A stretch of DNA of 10,900 bases from JAKZSU01 sp047517485 (GTDB lineage Bacteria; Pseudomonadota; Alphaproteobacteria; UBA7887): contig JAKZSU010000082.1 of assembly GCA_047517485.1 (NCBI GenBank), positions 1-10,900 on the forward strand, in the 5' to 3' direction. Shown here in pieces: positions 1 through 6,993 of this stretch. Both the position numbers and the translations under genes were made by a program. Each line of letters starts with the position of its first letter. Position 1 is the first letter of the stretch. The notes beneath the pieces are model-generated. The model worked only from the letters and a program-made list of their open reading frames with translations. It was not told the DNA's origin and searched no databases.

Positions 1-29
1 ACCCGCCCATACAGTTCCACTCGCTTCAT
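1..29 (-). CDS. istA: IS21-family transposase IstA, N-terminal codons only (partial)
   Basis: Only nine complete codons are in the window. They read MKRVELYGR on the minus strand from an ATG at 29-27, and the next codon begins with GT. IstA proteins of the IS21 family commonly open with an M-x-x-[VI]-E-L-Y-x-[RK]-[VI]-R motif just before the helix-turn-helix that binds the IS ends. A purine-rich GAAGGGTGGGGG tract directly precedes the ATG and can serve as the ribosome binding site. The call rests on this short motif plus the IS-like terminal repeats upstream. IstA is the DDE transposase and normally works with the IstB ATPase, which would lie off the left edge. Confidence 0.55.
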
Positions 30-139
30 CCCCCACCCTTCGCTCCAAAATGCAAAGGGCTATCGCTGACGGAATTTTGCTCCGGCGCAACCAGACTCTC
101 CGGCCGCTTCAGTGAGGGATTATTGCTCCGGCGTTCTCA
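1..139 (-). mobile_element. End of an IS21-family-like insertion sequence (partial)
   Basis: The stretch left of the dctM remnant does not match the permease but reads as the 5' end of an insertion sequence on the minus strand. It contains the start of an istA-like gene (29 down to 1) with about 110 bp of terminal DNA in front of it. This terminal DNA carries two direct copies of TTGCTCCGGCG at 77-87 and 123-133, spaced 46 bp. Repeated subterminal sites of this kind are known as transposase-binding sites at IS21-family ends. Read on the minus strand, the IS would begin TGAGAACGCCGGAG at about position 139, a TG-type terminus. DctM-like coding sequence resumes at about 140. The exact boundary and the target duplication cannot be fixed because the other end lies outside the window. 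Confidence 0.6.
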
Positions 140-663
140 GGCTCGACGGCTTGCGCGCCTGCATCCTCGGCGTCGGCGAGGCGAGTGCGATGATTTTCCT
201 CATTCTGCTCGGTGCCGAATTGTTCAACGCCGCGCTGGCGCTGACCCAGATGCCGCAGCAGGCGGCCGAGATAGTCGCCGCGTCGGGCTGGTCGCCTTGG
301 CTGATCCTGTCGGCGATGTTGCTGATGTATCTGGTGTTCGGCTGCGTGATGGATTCGCTGTCGATGATCCTGCTCACGGTGCCGATTTTCTTTCCGCTGA
401 TCTCGGCGCTCGATTTCGGCATGCCGCCCGACGAGACCGCGGTTTGGTTCGGCATCCTCGCATTGATCGTCGTCGAGGTCGGCCTGATCACCCCGCCGGT
501 CGGCCTCAACGTCTTCATCATCAACGGCATCGCCCGCGACGTGCCGATCACCGAGACCTACAAGGGCGTCCTGCCGTTTCTCGCCTCCGACCTGGTGCGC
601 GTGGTCCTCCTGGTCGGTTTCCCGGCGATCACCCTGACGCTGCCACGATTGCTTTCAGGATGA
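140..663 (+). pseudogene. dctM: TRAP transporter large permease (DctM), C-terminal remnant cut by an IS
   Basis: DctM is the large membrane subunit of tripartite periplasmic transporters, which import organic and sugar acids with a sodium gradient. About 175 residues of its C-terminal part are present, against about 430 in the full family. Recognisable stretches are SAMIFLILLGAELF, the CVMDSLSMILLTVPIFFP helix, and the very conserved VEVGLITPPVGLNVFIING segment near the end. Several hydrophobic membrane segments are visible. The frame stays open upstream to a stop at 67-69, and a GTG at 112 lies inside the presumed IS end, so the translated N-terminal residues before about 140 are not permease. 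The missing 250 or so residues should lie on the other side of the IS. The fragment lacks half of the translocation pathway and is almost certainly non-functional unless the assembly is wrong here. Confidence 0.8.
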
Positions 664-714
664 CAGGGCGGCACGCCCCTGCTATCTAGCCGCCATCCGA
701 GAAGAGGGACTCCC

Positions 715-822
715 ATGGCCGACCAATACGACGAACGCGACCTCAGCCTGATTTGGATCACCGCGGGCCTGTTGGTGGTCTCGGCGATCATCGTCTATGC
801 CATGTCGAGCGCTTTCGCCTAA
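715..822 (+). CDS. Small single-pass membrane protein (35 aa)
   Basis: A short reading frame begins at an ATG preceded by a good GAAGAGGGA ribosome binding site about six bases upstream. The product opens with a charged, acidic stretch (MADQYDERDL), followed by one hydrophobic helix at about residues 11-30 (LIWITAGLLVVSAIIVYAM). It ends with a short SSAFA tail. It therefore looks like a small inner-membrane protein with its N-terminus in the cytoplasm. It lies 51 bp downstream of the dctM remnant on the same strand and may have been the last gene of the TRAP operon. Its TAA stop (820-822) overlaps the TAG stop (821-819) of the convergent enolase-superfamily gene. I do not recognise the family. 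Confidence rests on the ribosome binding site, clean codon use and membrane-helix pattern. Confidence 0.6.
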   Translation: MADQYDERDLSLIWITAGLLVVSAIIVYAMSSAFA

Positions 823-1910
823 ATTCGGTACTTCTCGATAAACCCCAGATCGGGCTCCAGCCCGAGGCCCGGGCCCATGGGCACGGCGATGTCGCCGTTT
901 ACCGGGTTGAGCGCGCCGGCGTATAGATCCGCGGGAATATCGACGTAGAAGCGTTCGATCGCCTCGATATCGGGCATGGCCGCGAGCAGTTGCAGGGTTG
1001 CCGCCAAGCCGGGTCCGAAATAGGGCGAATGTGGCGCCACATAGACGTTGGCGTGCTTGGCCAGGGTCACCACTTTGAGGAACTCGCTGACCCCGCCGAC
1101 CTTGGTGACGCTCGGCTGCGCGTAATCGACCGCCTCGGCCTCGAACATCGCCTTGAACTGCCAGGCGGTGCAGGCGTTCTCGCCGCTCGAGGTCTTGATG
1201 CCGAATTCGGCGCGGAGATCGGCGAGGGCGTCGAAATTTTCCGGCGGCCAGATCGGTTCCTCCAGCCAATGGAGGTTGTGATCGAGCAGTTCCTCGGTCA
1301 TCCGTCGCGCCGCCTTCGGGCTCCACACGCAGTTCACATCGAGCATGATCGCCACGTCCTCGCCGGCGGTGGCACGCGCCGAGGCGACCTCGGGCTCGCT
1401 GCTTTCGTGGAGCTTGATTTGTTTGTAGCCCTTTTCCAGCGCCTCGCCGGTCAGCTTGGCGACCAGCATTGGATCGGTATAGCGCAACAGGCTGGCATAG
1501 GCCGGCACCGTCTCGCGCGCACACCCGCCGACCAAGCGGTGCAGCGGCAGGTTTGCCGCCTTGCCGGCGATATCCCACAGCGCGATGTCGAGGCCGCTGA
1601 GCCCGAACATGGTCACCCCGTAGCGCCCGAACAGATGCAGGTTGAGTTGCAGGTCCTCCATCAGCGACGCGATCGCGGTCGGATCCTTGCCGATCACATT
1701 GGGCGCGATCATCGACTCGATCGCCATCTTGGTCGCCGGGATCGCGTTGTAGCCGAACGCTTCGCCCCATCCGGTGATCCCCTCGTCGGTATCGACCTTG
1801 ACCAGCAGGGTGTGCAGTTCGGTCCACGCCTCGCCACCCCAGCCCGACGGCGGGCCGCCATGGGTGAACGGATAGCTCAGCGGAATGGCCTCGACGGCGG
1901 TGATCTTCAT
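819..1910 (-). CDS. Mandelate racemase/muconate lactonizing-type (enolase superfamily) dehydratase
   Basis: The 363-residue product has the usual size and two-domain layout of the mandelate racemase subgroup: an N-terminal capping domain (about 1-120) and a TIM barrel. Barrel motifs are K166-L-H168, the metal ligands D191 (DVN), E217/E218 (WLEEP) and E244 (SGEN), and H294 in VAPH. Family members abstract the proton next to a carboxylate, usually dehydrating a sugar acid to a 2-keto-3-deoxy acid. The strand that normally supplies the Asp of the His-Asp dyad (QPDxxxxGG) reads QPSVTKVGG, so Ser267 stands in its place. The exact substrate cannot be read from the sequence. The start at 1910 is chosen because MKITAVEAIPL is a typical opening and AGGAG lies about a dozen bases upstream. 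It is the last gene of the operon, 35 bp after the aldolase. Confidence 0.88.
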   Translation of the reverse strand: MKITAVEAIPLSYPFTHGGPPSGWGGEAWTELHTLLVKVDTDEGITGWGEAFGYNAIPATKMAIESMIAPNVIGKDPTAIASLMEDLQLNLHLFGRYGVTMFGLSGLDIALWDIAGKAANLPLHRLVGGCARETVPAYASLLRYTDPMLVAKLTGEALEKGYKQIKLHESSEPEVASARATAGEDVAIMLDVNCVWSPKAARRMTEELLDHNLHWLEEPIWPPENFDALADLRAEFGIKTSSGENACTAWQFKAMFEAEAVDYAQPSVTKVGGVSEFLKVVTLAKHANVYVAPHSPYFGPGLAATLQLLAAMPDIEAIERFYVDIPADLYAGALNPVNGDIAVPMGPGLGLEPDLGFIEKYRI

Positions 1911-1945
1911 GTCGTGATGTCTCCTGAACCTAATGAACCCGGCGG

Positions 1946-2716
1946 TTATTTTTTGTGGCGGGAAAATTCGCTGACCAGGGCATCGGCCCCGGCGCGCAGG
2001 ATGCCGACGTCCGCGCCGACCGCGACGAAAGTGAATCCCATGTCGAAGCACGCGTGCGCTTGCGCGATATCGCCGGTGAGGAAACCCATCGCCTTGCCCG
2101 CCGCCTGGCCGCGCGCCGCGGCATCGGCGATCGCGTCGAGATTATCCTGATGAACGGGATTGCCGAGATGGCCGAAATCCGCCGACAAATCCGACGGCCC
2201 GATAAAGATCCCATCGACCTCGTCGATCGCCGCGATCGCTTCCAAATGGGTTAGCGCCTCGCGGGTTTCCAACTGCACCAGCAGACAGATTTCATCGTGC
2301 ACGGTGGCGAAATAGTTCTTGTCGCGGCCATAGCGATTGGCGCGAGTCGACACCGCGACCCCGCGGATGCCGTCGGGCGGATAGCGCATCTGGCGCGCCG
2401 CCTGGCGCGCTTCGTCGGCCGATTGCACGAAGGGCACGAGCAGGCTGTGCGCGCCCATGTCCATCAGGCGTTTGAACATCACCGCCTCGTTCCACGGCGC
2501 GCGCACCACCGTGGTCGTCGGGCTCGCCTCGAGCGCCTGCATCTGGGTGAGCACGGTGCCGAGATCGTTCACCGTGTGCTCCATGTCGACGACGATGAAG
2601 TCGAAGCCGGAATCGGCGATCACGTTGGCCGCGACGTTGCTGCACAGGCTCGCCCATAGGCCGACCTGGGGGCGGCCCTCGGCGAGCGTGTGTTTGAAAG
2701 TGTTTTGGGCGGGCAT
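1946..2716 (-). CDS. HpcH/HpaI family 2-keto-3-deoxy acid aldolase
   Basis: This 256-residue protein is a class II, metal-dependent pyruvate aldolase of the HpaI/GarL/RhmA type, which cleaves 2-keto-3-deoxy acids to pyruvate and an aldehyde. Visible motifs are VVDMEH (H47, catalytic His), VRAP (R72), the signature around GAHSLLVPFVQSADEA, RYPPDGIRG at 111-119, E150 in QLET, and IGPSDLS with D176; E150 and D176 would bind the metal. Length is normal for the family. The start at 2716 is supported by GGAG eight bases upstream and overlaps the TGA of the dehydratase as TGATG, so translation is probably coupled. The gene sits directly downstream of a sugar-acid dehydratase, which would supply its substrate. 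Which 2-keto-3-deoxy acid it cleaves is not determinable from the sequence alone. Confidence 0.92.
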   Translation of the reverse strand: MPAQNTFKHTLAEGRPQVGLWASLCSNVAANVIADSGFDFIVVDMEHTVNDLGTVLTQMQALEASPTTTVVRAPWNEAVMFKRLMDMGAHSLLVPFVQSADEARQAARQMRYPPDGIRGVAVSTRANRYGRDKNYFATVHDEICLLVQLETREALTHLEAIAAIDEVDGIFIGPSDLSADFGHLGNPVHQDNLDAIADAAARGQAAGKAMGFLTGDIAQAHACFDMGFTFVAVGADVGILRAGADALVSEFSRHKK

Positions 2717-4449
2717 CAATGAATCTCCGGCTCGGGCGCGGGCGGGCCCGCGTCGGTTTGCAGAAAGTCGAAATCGCACCCTTTGTCGGCTTGGGTAATG
2801 TGCGCGGCGAACATGGTGCCGTAGCCGCGGCCGAGTTTGGACGGCGGTTGTTGCCACGCCGCGCGGCGGCGCGCCAATTCGGCCTCGTCGACTTCGAGGG
2901 TAAGCGTCCGCGCCGGCACGTCGAGGGTAATCGTGTCGCCGTTCTCGACCAGCGCCAGCGGGCCGCCGACGAACGACTCCGGTGCGACGTGCAAGACGCA
3001 GGTGCCATAGCTGGTGCCGCTCATCCGCGCGTCGGAAATCCGCACCATGTCGCGCACTCCCTCCTTGAGCAGCTTCTTCGGGATTGGCATCATGCCCCAT
3101 TCCGGCATGCCCGGGCCGCCGAGCGGGCCCGAATTGCGCAGCACCAGGACCGAGTCGGCGGTGACCTCCAGCGCGTCGTCGTCGATCCGCGCATCCATGT
3201 CGTTGTAGTCGTCGAACACCACCGCCGGCCCGCTGTGTTCGAGCAACGCCGGATCGGCGGCGATCGGCTTGATCACGCAGCCGTCGGGCGCGAGATTGCC
3301 GCGCAGGATCGCCGTCGTCGGCTCATTCGACACCGGGTTGGCGAGCGGGCGAATGACGTCGTCATCGTGCGCCTCGGCGCCTTCGAGGTTTTCGCCCAAG
3401 GTCCGGCCGTTGACCGTCGGCGCGTCGAGGTCGAGCAGTTCCGCCATGCCCGCCATCAGCGCGCGCAGGCCGCCAGCATAAAAGAAATCCTCCATCAGAT
3501 ATATTCCCGACGGCCGGATATTGGCGAGCAGCTTGACTTTTTGCGCCGCCTCGTCGAAGCGCTCGAGCGGGAAATCGATGCCAGCGCGCCCGGCGAGCGC
3601 CACCAGATGCACCGCGGCGTTGGTCGAGCCGCCGATCGCCATATCGGTCAACAGACCGTTGGAAAACGCGCGCTCGGTCAGAATATCGGACGGCTTGAGA
3701 TCCTCCCAGATCATGTCGACGATCCGCCGGCCGCAGTCCGCCGCCATCCGCGCGTGGCCCGAATCCACCGCCGGAATCGACGCCGCGCCGGGCAGGGTCA
3801 TGCCCATCGCTTCCGACAGCGAGGTCATCGTCGAGGCGGTTCCCATGGTCATGCAGTGGCCGTGCGAACGTCCGAACCCGGCCTCGATCTCCGCCCAGTC
3901 AGCCTCGGTGATATTGCCGGCACGCAGTTCGGCCCAGTATTTCCACACATCGGTGCCCGATCCCAACGTGTTGCCGCGCCAATAGCCGCGCAGCATTGGC
4001 CCGGCGGGTAGGAAAATCGCCGGCACGTTCATGCTGATCGCCGCCATCAGCAGCGCCGGGGTGGTCTTGTCGCAGCCGCCCATCAGCACCACCCCGTCGA
4101 CCGGGTGGCAACGCATCAGTTCTTCCGCCTCCATGGCGAGCAGGTTGCGGTAGAACATCGTCGTCGGCTTCATGAAGATTTCGCCGAGCGACAACGCCGG
4201 CAGCTCGACGGGAAATCCGCCCGCCTGATAGACCCCGCGCTTGACGTCTTGCGCGCGCTCGCGGAAATGGCCGTGGCAGGTGTTCATCTCGCTCCAGGTA
4301 TTGAGGATCGCGATCACCGGCTTGTTGGCGAAATCTTCGGGCCCGTAGCCGAGTTGGCGAATCCGCGAGCAATGCCCGGTCGAGCGCAAATCGCTGGCGC
4401 CGAGCCAGCGCTGGCTGCGCAACTCGCCGAGGGTTTTCTTCTTGGTCAT
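2716..4449 (-). CDS. IlvD/Edd family sugar-acid dehydratase (arabinonate/xylonate dehydratase-like)
   Basis: The 577-residue product matches the pentonate branch of the IlvD/Edd iron-sulfur dehydratases, which remove water from an aldonate to give a 2-keto-3-deoxy acid. Three cluster cysteines are visible: C58 (NTCHGH), C126 (GGCDKTTP) and C199 (GHCMTMGTAS). D127 and K128 follow C126; the equivalent lysine is carboxylated and binds Mg in characterised members. The catalytic serine is S477 in SDARMSGTSYG. Length and motif spacing fit L-arabinonate and D-xylonate dehydratases (about 580 residues), closer than branched-chain DHAD. An extended open frame exists upstream, but the ATG at 4449 is preferred: MTKKKTLGELRS is the family start and it overlaps the SDR stop as ATGA. 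The exact sugar acid is an inference only. Confidence 0.92.
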   Translation of the reverse strand: MTKKKTLGELRSQRWLGASDLRSTGHCSRIRQLGYGPEDFANKPVIAILNTWSEMNTCHGHFRERAQDVKRGVYQAGGFPVELPALSLGEIFMKPTTMFYRNLLAMEAEELMRCHPVDGVVLMGGCDKTTPALLMAAISMNVPAIFLPAGPMLRGYWRGNTLGSGTDVWKYWAELRAGNITEADWAEIEAGFGRSHGHCMTMGTASTMTSLSEAMGMTLPGAASIPAVDSGHARMAADCGRRIVDMIWEDLKPSDILTERAFSNGLLTDMAIGGSTNAAVHLVALAGRAGIDFPLERFDEAAQKVKLLANIRPSGIYLMEDFFYAGGLRALMAGMAELLDLDAPTVNGRTLGENLEGAEAHDDDVIRPLANPVSNEPTTAILRGNLAPDGCVIKPIAADPALLEHSGPAVVFDDYNDMDARIDDDALEVTADSVLVLRNSGPLGGPGMPEWGMMPIPKKLLKEGVRDMVRISDARMSGTSYGTCVLHVAPESFVGGPLALVENGDTITLDVPARTLTLEVDEAELARRRAAWQQPPSKLGRGYGTMFAAHITQADKGCDFDFLQTDAGPPAPEPEIH

Positions 4450-5204
4450 TGTTCTCGGCTTTCCGTTTTGTTGACGCGCTGGACCAGCATGCCGCCTGGC
4501 GCCTGTTCGGTCGCGGTTAGCTCGATCGTCGATATGTTGACGTGCCACGGGGCGTCGAGCGCGAACATCACCGCGTCGGCGATCTCGCTCGGTTGGATGA
4601 CCTCCATCGCGGCGAGGATGTCGCGCGATTTCTCCGCCGAGCCGTAGGCGACTTGGAAAAATTCGGTGGCCACGCGGCCGGGGCAGATTTCGGTAACCCG
4701 AATGCCCGTGCCGCCGAGTTCGAGGCGCAAATTTTGCGACAGCCGGTGGATCGCCGCCTTGGTCGCGCCATAAAGCGCGGAGCGTACCGGGTGGAGGCCG
4801 GCGACCGAGCCGATATTGACGATGTGGCCGCGTTTGCGTTCGGTCATGCCCGGTAAGACCGCGCGCACCACGTGGAATGCGGCGGTGATATTGGTCTCGA
4901 TTGTGGTGTCGATGTCGTCGGGATCGGCCTCGATCAGCGGGCCCATGCCGGCGCCCAATCCGGCATTGTTGATCAGGATATCGAATTCCTGATCCTCCAG
5001 CGCCGCATAGAGCGCGTCGCGGTCGCGCAGGTCGAGCACTAGCGGTGTGCATCCGGTATCAGCCGCCAGTGCCTCCAGTTTGTCGCGGCGGCGCGCGGCG
5101 GCGCTAACCGCGAGCCCTCGCAGCCGCAGCGCGCGCACCATCGCCGCGCCGATACCACTCGACGCACCGGTCACCAACGCGGAGCGATAATCCGCGAGTC
5201 CCAT
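4446..5204 (-). CDS. Short-chain dehydrogenase/reductase (SDR), YdfG-like
   Basis: This is a classical SDR of 252 residues. The NAD(P)-binding Rossmann motif TGASSGIG is at 12-19, NNAG at 79-82, the catalytic Ser is S133, and the YxxxK pair is Y145/K149 (YGATK). R38-R40 after the second strand (AAARRR) is consistent with NADP preference. The C-terminal part (HVNISTIEL) resembles the YdfG 3-hydroxy acid dehydrogenase group. As first gene of the operon it probably oxidises a sugar, lactone precursor or hydroxy acid that feeds the dehydratases. There is no clear Shine-Dalgarno before the ATG at 5204. The upstream 50 bp are AT-rich, and a TATTAT (minus strand, 5230-5225) could be the -10 of the operon. 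The mobile element begins within about 150 bp upstream. Confidence 0.9.
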   Translation of the reverse strand: MGLADYRSALVTGASSGIGAAMVRALRLRGLAVSAAARRRDKLEALAADTGCTPLVLDLRDRDALYAALEDQEFDILINNAGLGAGMGPLIEADPDDIDTTIETNITAAFHVVRAVLPGMTERKRGHIVNIGSVAGLHPVRSALYGATKAAIHRLSQNLRLELGGTGIRVTEICPGRVATEFFQVAYGSAEKSRDILAAMEVIQPSEIADAVMFALDAPWHVNISTIELTATEQAPGGMLVQRVNKTESREQ

Positions 5205-5330
5205 ACTATTTCACTTTATTAATCATAATATTTTCAACAGGTAACTTCATATCCTGAGCATCATGTCGCACTATGTTGCACAGAAAGAGTCGTTGGTTTT
5301 CAACGGCTTACAAATGGCGCCATTTACTCC
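5205..5330. other. Candidate left attachment region of the mobile element
   Basis: This is the non-coding stretch between the catabolic operon and the end of the integrase gene, where the left junction (attL) should lie. It is AT-rich up to about 5250. It then holds a GTCGCA/GTTGCA site pair (5262-5281), a short hairpin CGTTG-gttttCAACG (5291-5305) and a perfect 14-bp palindrome, AAATGGCGCCATTT (5312-5325). Tyrosine recombinases usually exchange strands at a core flanked by short inverted repeats next to int. Either palindrome, or sequence nearer 5230, could be that core. No tRNA end is recognisable, and no second copy of a core was found in the window, so the exact junction is unresolved. 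Confidence 0.4.
5262..5281 (+). repeat. GTCGCA/GTTGCA site pair, outer left copy
   Basis: Two half sites in direct orientation, CATGTCGCAC at 5262-5271 and TATGTTGCAC at 5272-5281, repeat with a 10-bp period, so they lie on one DNA face. The same arrangement recurs at 6570-6588 and 10338-10357. It is either an arm-type integrase site or an operator. Confidence 0.55.
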
Positions 5331-5361
5331 GTGCGACATGAGTGAGACATGGTGCGACATT
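5331..5361 (-). repeat. Three tandem GTGCGACAT sites at the integrase 3' end
   Basis: GTGCGACATG (5331-5340), GTGAGACATG (5342-5351) and GTGCGACATT (5352-5361) follow one another with 11- and 10-bp periods. They are the reverse complement of the sites elsewhere in the element. The array ends two bases before the integrase stop codon. Positions 5332-5353 match the reverse complement of 10336-10357 at 21 of 22 positions. These are probably integrase arm sites or operators. Confidence 0.6.
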
Positions 5362-5362
5362 T

Positions 5363-6526
5363 TCAGCCGATCAAACTCGCCTGAATCTGTTTCATTGCGG
5401 CGGCATCGTCTGCCGGTGCCGGGAAGAGATGGCCATAAACGTCGTACGTCATGGCGATTGTGGAGTGCCCCATTTTCTCCTGAATCCACTTTGGCGATAA
5501 ACCCTGATCGATACACAGGCTCGCATAAGCGTGCCGGAAGGTGTGAGGACTATATTTCGGCTGCTTCGGATTCATACATAGGCCAGCCGCTTTTTCCACT
5601 GCGCCAACGAATAGAATGTAAAGGTTACTCTGGGAATGGATACCACCCTTGGCGGTCGGAAAGACGATATCCAATTCACCCTTCCGGCGTGCCAATTTCC
5701 ATTCTTTGAGCGTGTTAATCAGGATCGGCGGCAACGGAATCGCTCTTTCCGCACTTGCTGACTTCAGCGATCCCAATTGGTTTTTGAAGTCGGCTCGCTG
5801 GCGGAGGTTAATGACGCCCGCGCGGAGGTCAACATCGGCCCATCGGAGACCGCGTAACTCGCTGGCGCGCATACCGGTGAAGACCAACGTGTAGATCAAT
5901 GGGCGCACAATAGGCCGCTTGTCCGCGTCTGCGGCGCGTAGGATCGCCCGAATCTCTTTCTTGTTGGGCAAGTCCTCCCCTACTTTCAGCGCGCTCTGGT
6001 GGCGCTTCTCGTGACCCCTGCGGCGGCGCGGAAGCTCGCGCGCTACATTGCGGGCGACAAGGCCATTTTCCTGTGCCACCGCAATCAACGATCCAAGCGA
6101 GACCATTATTTTTTTCACCATCGCGGGTGATCGGCCTTGCTCGCCGAGTTTGTTTCGAAATGCCGCGACGCGCGCCGTCGTCATTTTGTTTAGCTTCACG
6201 CGACCGAGGAGCGGCAATATGTGGAGCCGCAAGTGCTGGCGATACTGGCGCACTGTTGACGTTTCGAGGGGTGTCCCATCGCCGCCGCCTGTCTCGGCGT
6301 CCCGTATCCACAGTTCGCCCGCTTCCGCGACGGTTTTTGATTGGCTGTCGGGTGTATGAGTACCGCCCGCGATTTCGGCCGCGCCCTGTGTATTCCACCA
6401 AGCCTTCGCATCCTTTTGGCGTGGGAACGTTTTCTGACGGCGCGTGCCAGTCGTGTCGGCGTAATCGACTATCCAGGCTTCTTTTGGGCCGTTCTTGGTT
6501 TCCCAAACGCGCTTGCGAACTGCCAT
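5363..6526 (-). CDS. int: Tyrosine recombinase/phage integrase
   Basis: The 387-residue protein has the full phage-integrase layout. There is an N-terminal arm-binding-like domain (about 1-60, with KRVWETKNGPKEAWIVDY), a SAM-like core-binding domain (about 65-165) and a C-terminal catalytic domain. Catalytic residues visible are R220 (TGMRASELRGL), K255, H328 and R331 (HTFR), H354 (GHS) and the nucleophile Y364 (DVYGHLFP). It would integrate and excise the element. The start at 6526 is chosen over an in-frame ATG four codons upstream because GGAGG lies seven bases before it. The gene points toward the left junction, as usual for int next to attL. Its promoter overlaps a GTCGCA site pair, suggesting control by the element's regulator or by Int itself. 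Confidence 0.95.
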   Translation of the reverse strand: MAVRKRVWETKNGPKEAWIVDYADTTGTRRQKTFPRQKDAKAWWNTQGAAEIAGGTHTPDSQSKTVAEAGELWIRDAETGGGDGTPLETSTVRQYRQHLRLHILPLLGRVKLNKMTTARVAAFRNKLGEQGRSPAMVKKIMVSLGSLIAVAQENGLVARNVARELPRRRRGHEKRHQSALKVGEDLPNKKEIRAILRAADADKRPIVRPLIYTLVFTGMRASELRGLRWADVDLRAGVINLRQRADFKNQLGSLKSASAERAIPLPPILINTLKEWKLARRKGELDIVFPTAKGGIHSQSNLYILFVGAVEKAAGLCMNPKQPKYSPHTFRHAYASLCIDQGLSPKWIQEKMGHSTIAMTYDVYGHLFPAPADDAAAMKQIQASLIG

Positions 6527-6569
6527 GCGAACCTCCAATCAATGCCAACGGCTGGCAACTTGCGCCAAC

Positions 6570-6588
6570 CATGTCGCATATTGTTGCA
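6570..6588 (+). repeat. GTCGCA/GTTGCA site pair over the int promoter
   Basis: CATGTCGCAT (6570-6579) followed by TTGTTGCAT repeats GTCGCA and GTTGCA with a 10-bp period, matching the outer left copy at 16 of 19 positions. It covers the predicted -10 and part of the spacer of the integrase promoter, so bound protein would block int transcription. Confidence 0.5.
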
Positions 6589-6605
6589 TTTTATCCGCAT
6601 GTCAA
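6577..6605 (-). promoter_or_regulatory. Putative integrase promoter
   Basis: On the minus strand a perfect TTGACA -35 (6605-6600) is followed by a 17-bp spacer and a weak -10, AATATG (6582-6577). The predicted start near 6570 leaves a leader of about 45 bases before the integrase ATG. The weak -10 and the overlapping GTCGCA sites fit a regulated promoter. Confidence 0.45.
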
Positions 6606-6615
6606 GGATGGCGAG

Positions 6616-6954
6616 CTAGCGCGGTCCGGAGCCAGCGCTGACATCATTGAAGGGCGACTTGCCGTCGCCGTCGAGCGCGACCTTTCGGCGCATGTCTGGC
6701 CTTGATTTGAGAAATTCGTCGTAGGAAGTCACGATTGAAGCGCGAAATAGCCGCGTGCCATGCAAGCGCTTCTTCTCGCACCAATCCAGCGCACCCAAAG
6801 TGATGAGTCGCTCGACGGTTTTGAGGCTTACTTCTGACCCGGTCACGGTCTTGAAGCCAGCAAATTCTGCGAGCGCCGCTCTGCCGATGAGGTACGTCGA
6901 GCCCGGCTTGGTCGTGCAGCCGGGATTCCAGAGGTCTACGTATTCGTTAGCCAT
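6616..6954 (-). CDS. Putative small DNA-binding regulator (winged-HTH/excisionase-like)
   Basis: The preferred start at 6954 gives 112 residues. Residues 22-57 (LIGRAALAEFAGF ... SLKTVERLITLGAL) resemble the helix-turn-helix of MerR/AlpA/excisionase-type proteins, where a helix with an SxKTVxRLI pattern contacts DNA. The C-terminal third is charged and probably disordered. The gene is divergent from another small HTH gene 84 bp away and lies just upstream of int on the same strand. A role as excisionase or repressor of the element is therefore likely. A longer frame starting at 7050 would run into the divergent gene and is disfavoured, because a minus-strand promoter fits at 7022-6994. No strong Shine-Dalgarno is visible. 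Function is inferred from motif and context only. Confidence 0.6.
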   Translation of the reverse strand: MANEYVDLWNPGCTTKPGSTYLIGRAALAEFAGFKTVTGSEVSLKTVERLITLGALDWCEKKRLHGTRLFRASIVTSYDEFLKSRPDMRRKVALDGDGKSPFNDVSAGSGPR

Positions 6955-6993
6955 GCAATTTAGGTGGTCAGACTGATACAAATTGGGAGCATC

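Noticed and set aside
2719..4011. Long 430-residue plus-strand frame opposite the dehydratase
   Set aside because: It is Arg/His/Ala-rich shadow translation of a GC-rich gene; the opposite strand carries complete IlvD/Edd motifs.
4450..5052. Extended 778-residue version of the dehydratase
   Set aside because: The extension lies out of frame over the SDR gene and is Arg/Pro-rich; the real start MTKKKTLGEL lies in an ATGA overlap with the SDR stop.
5291..5325. tRNA or tmRNA fragment as integration target
   Set aside because: Only short palindromes are present; no T-arm GGTTCRA motif, acceptor stem or CCA end can be built.
5263..5709. 148-residue plus-strand frame opposite the integrase end
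   Set aside because: It is antisense to the well-supported integrase C-terminal catalytic domain, and its first codons are the GTCGCA repeats themselves.
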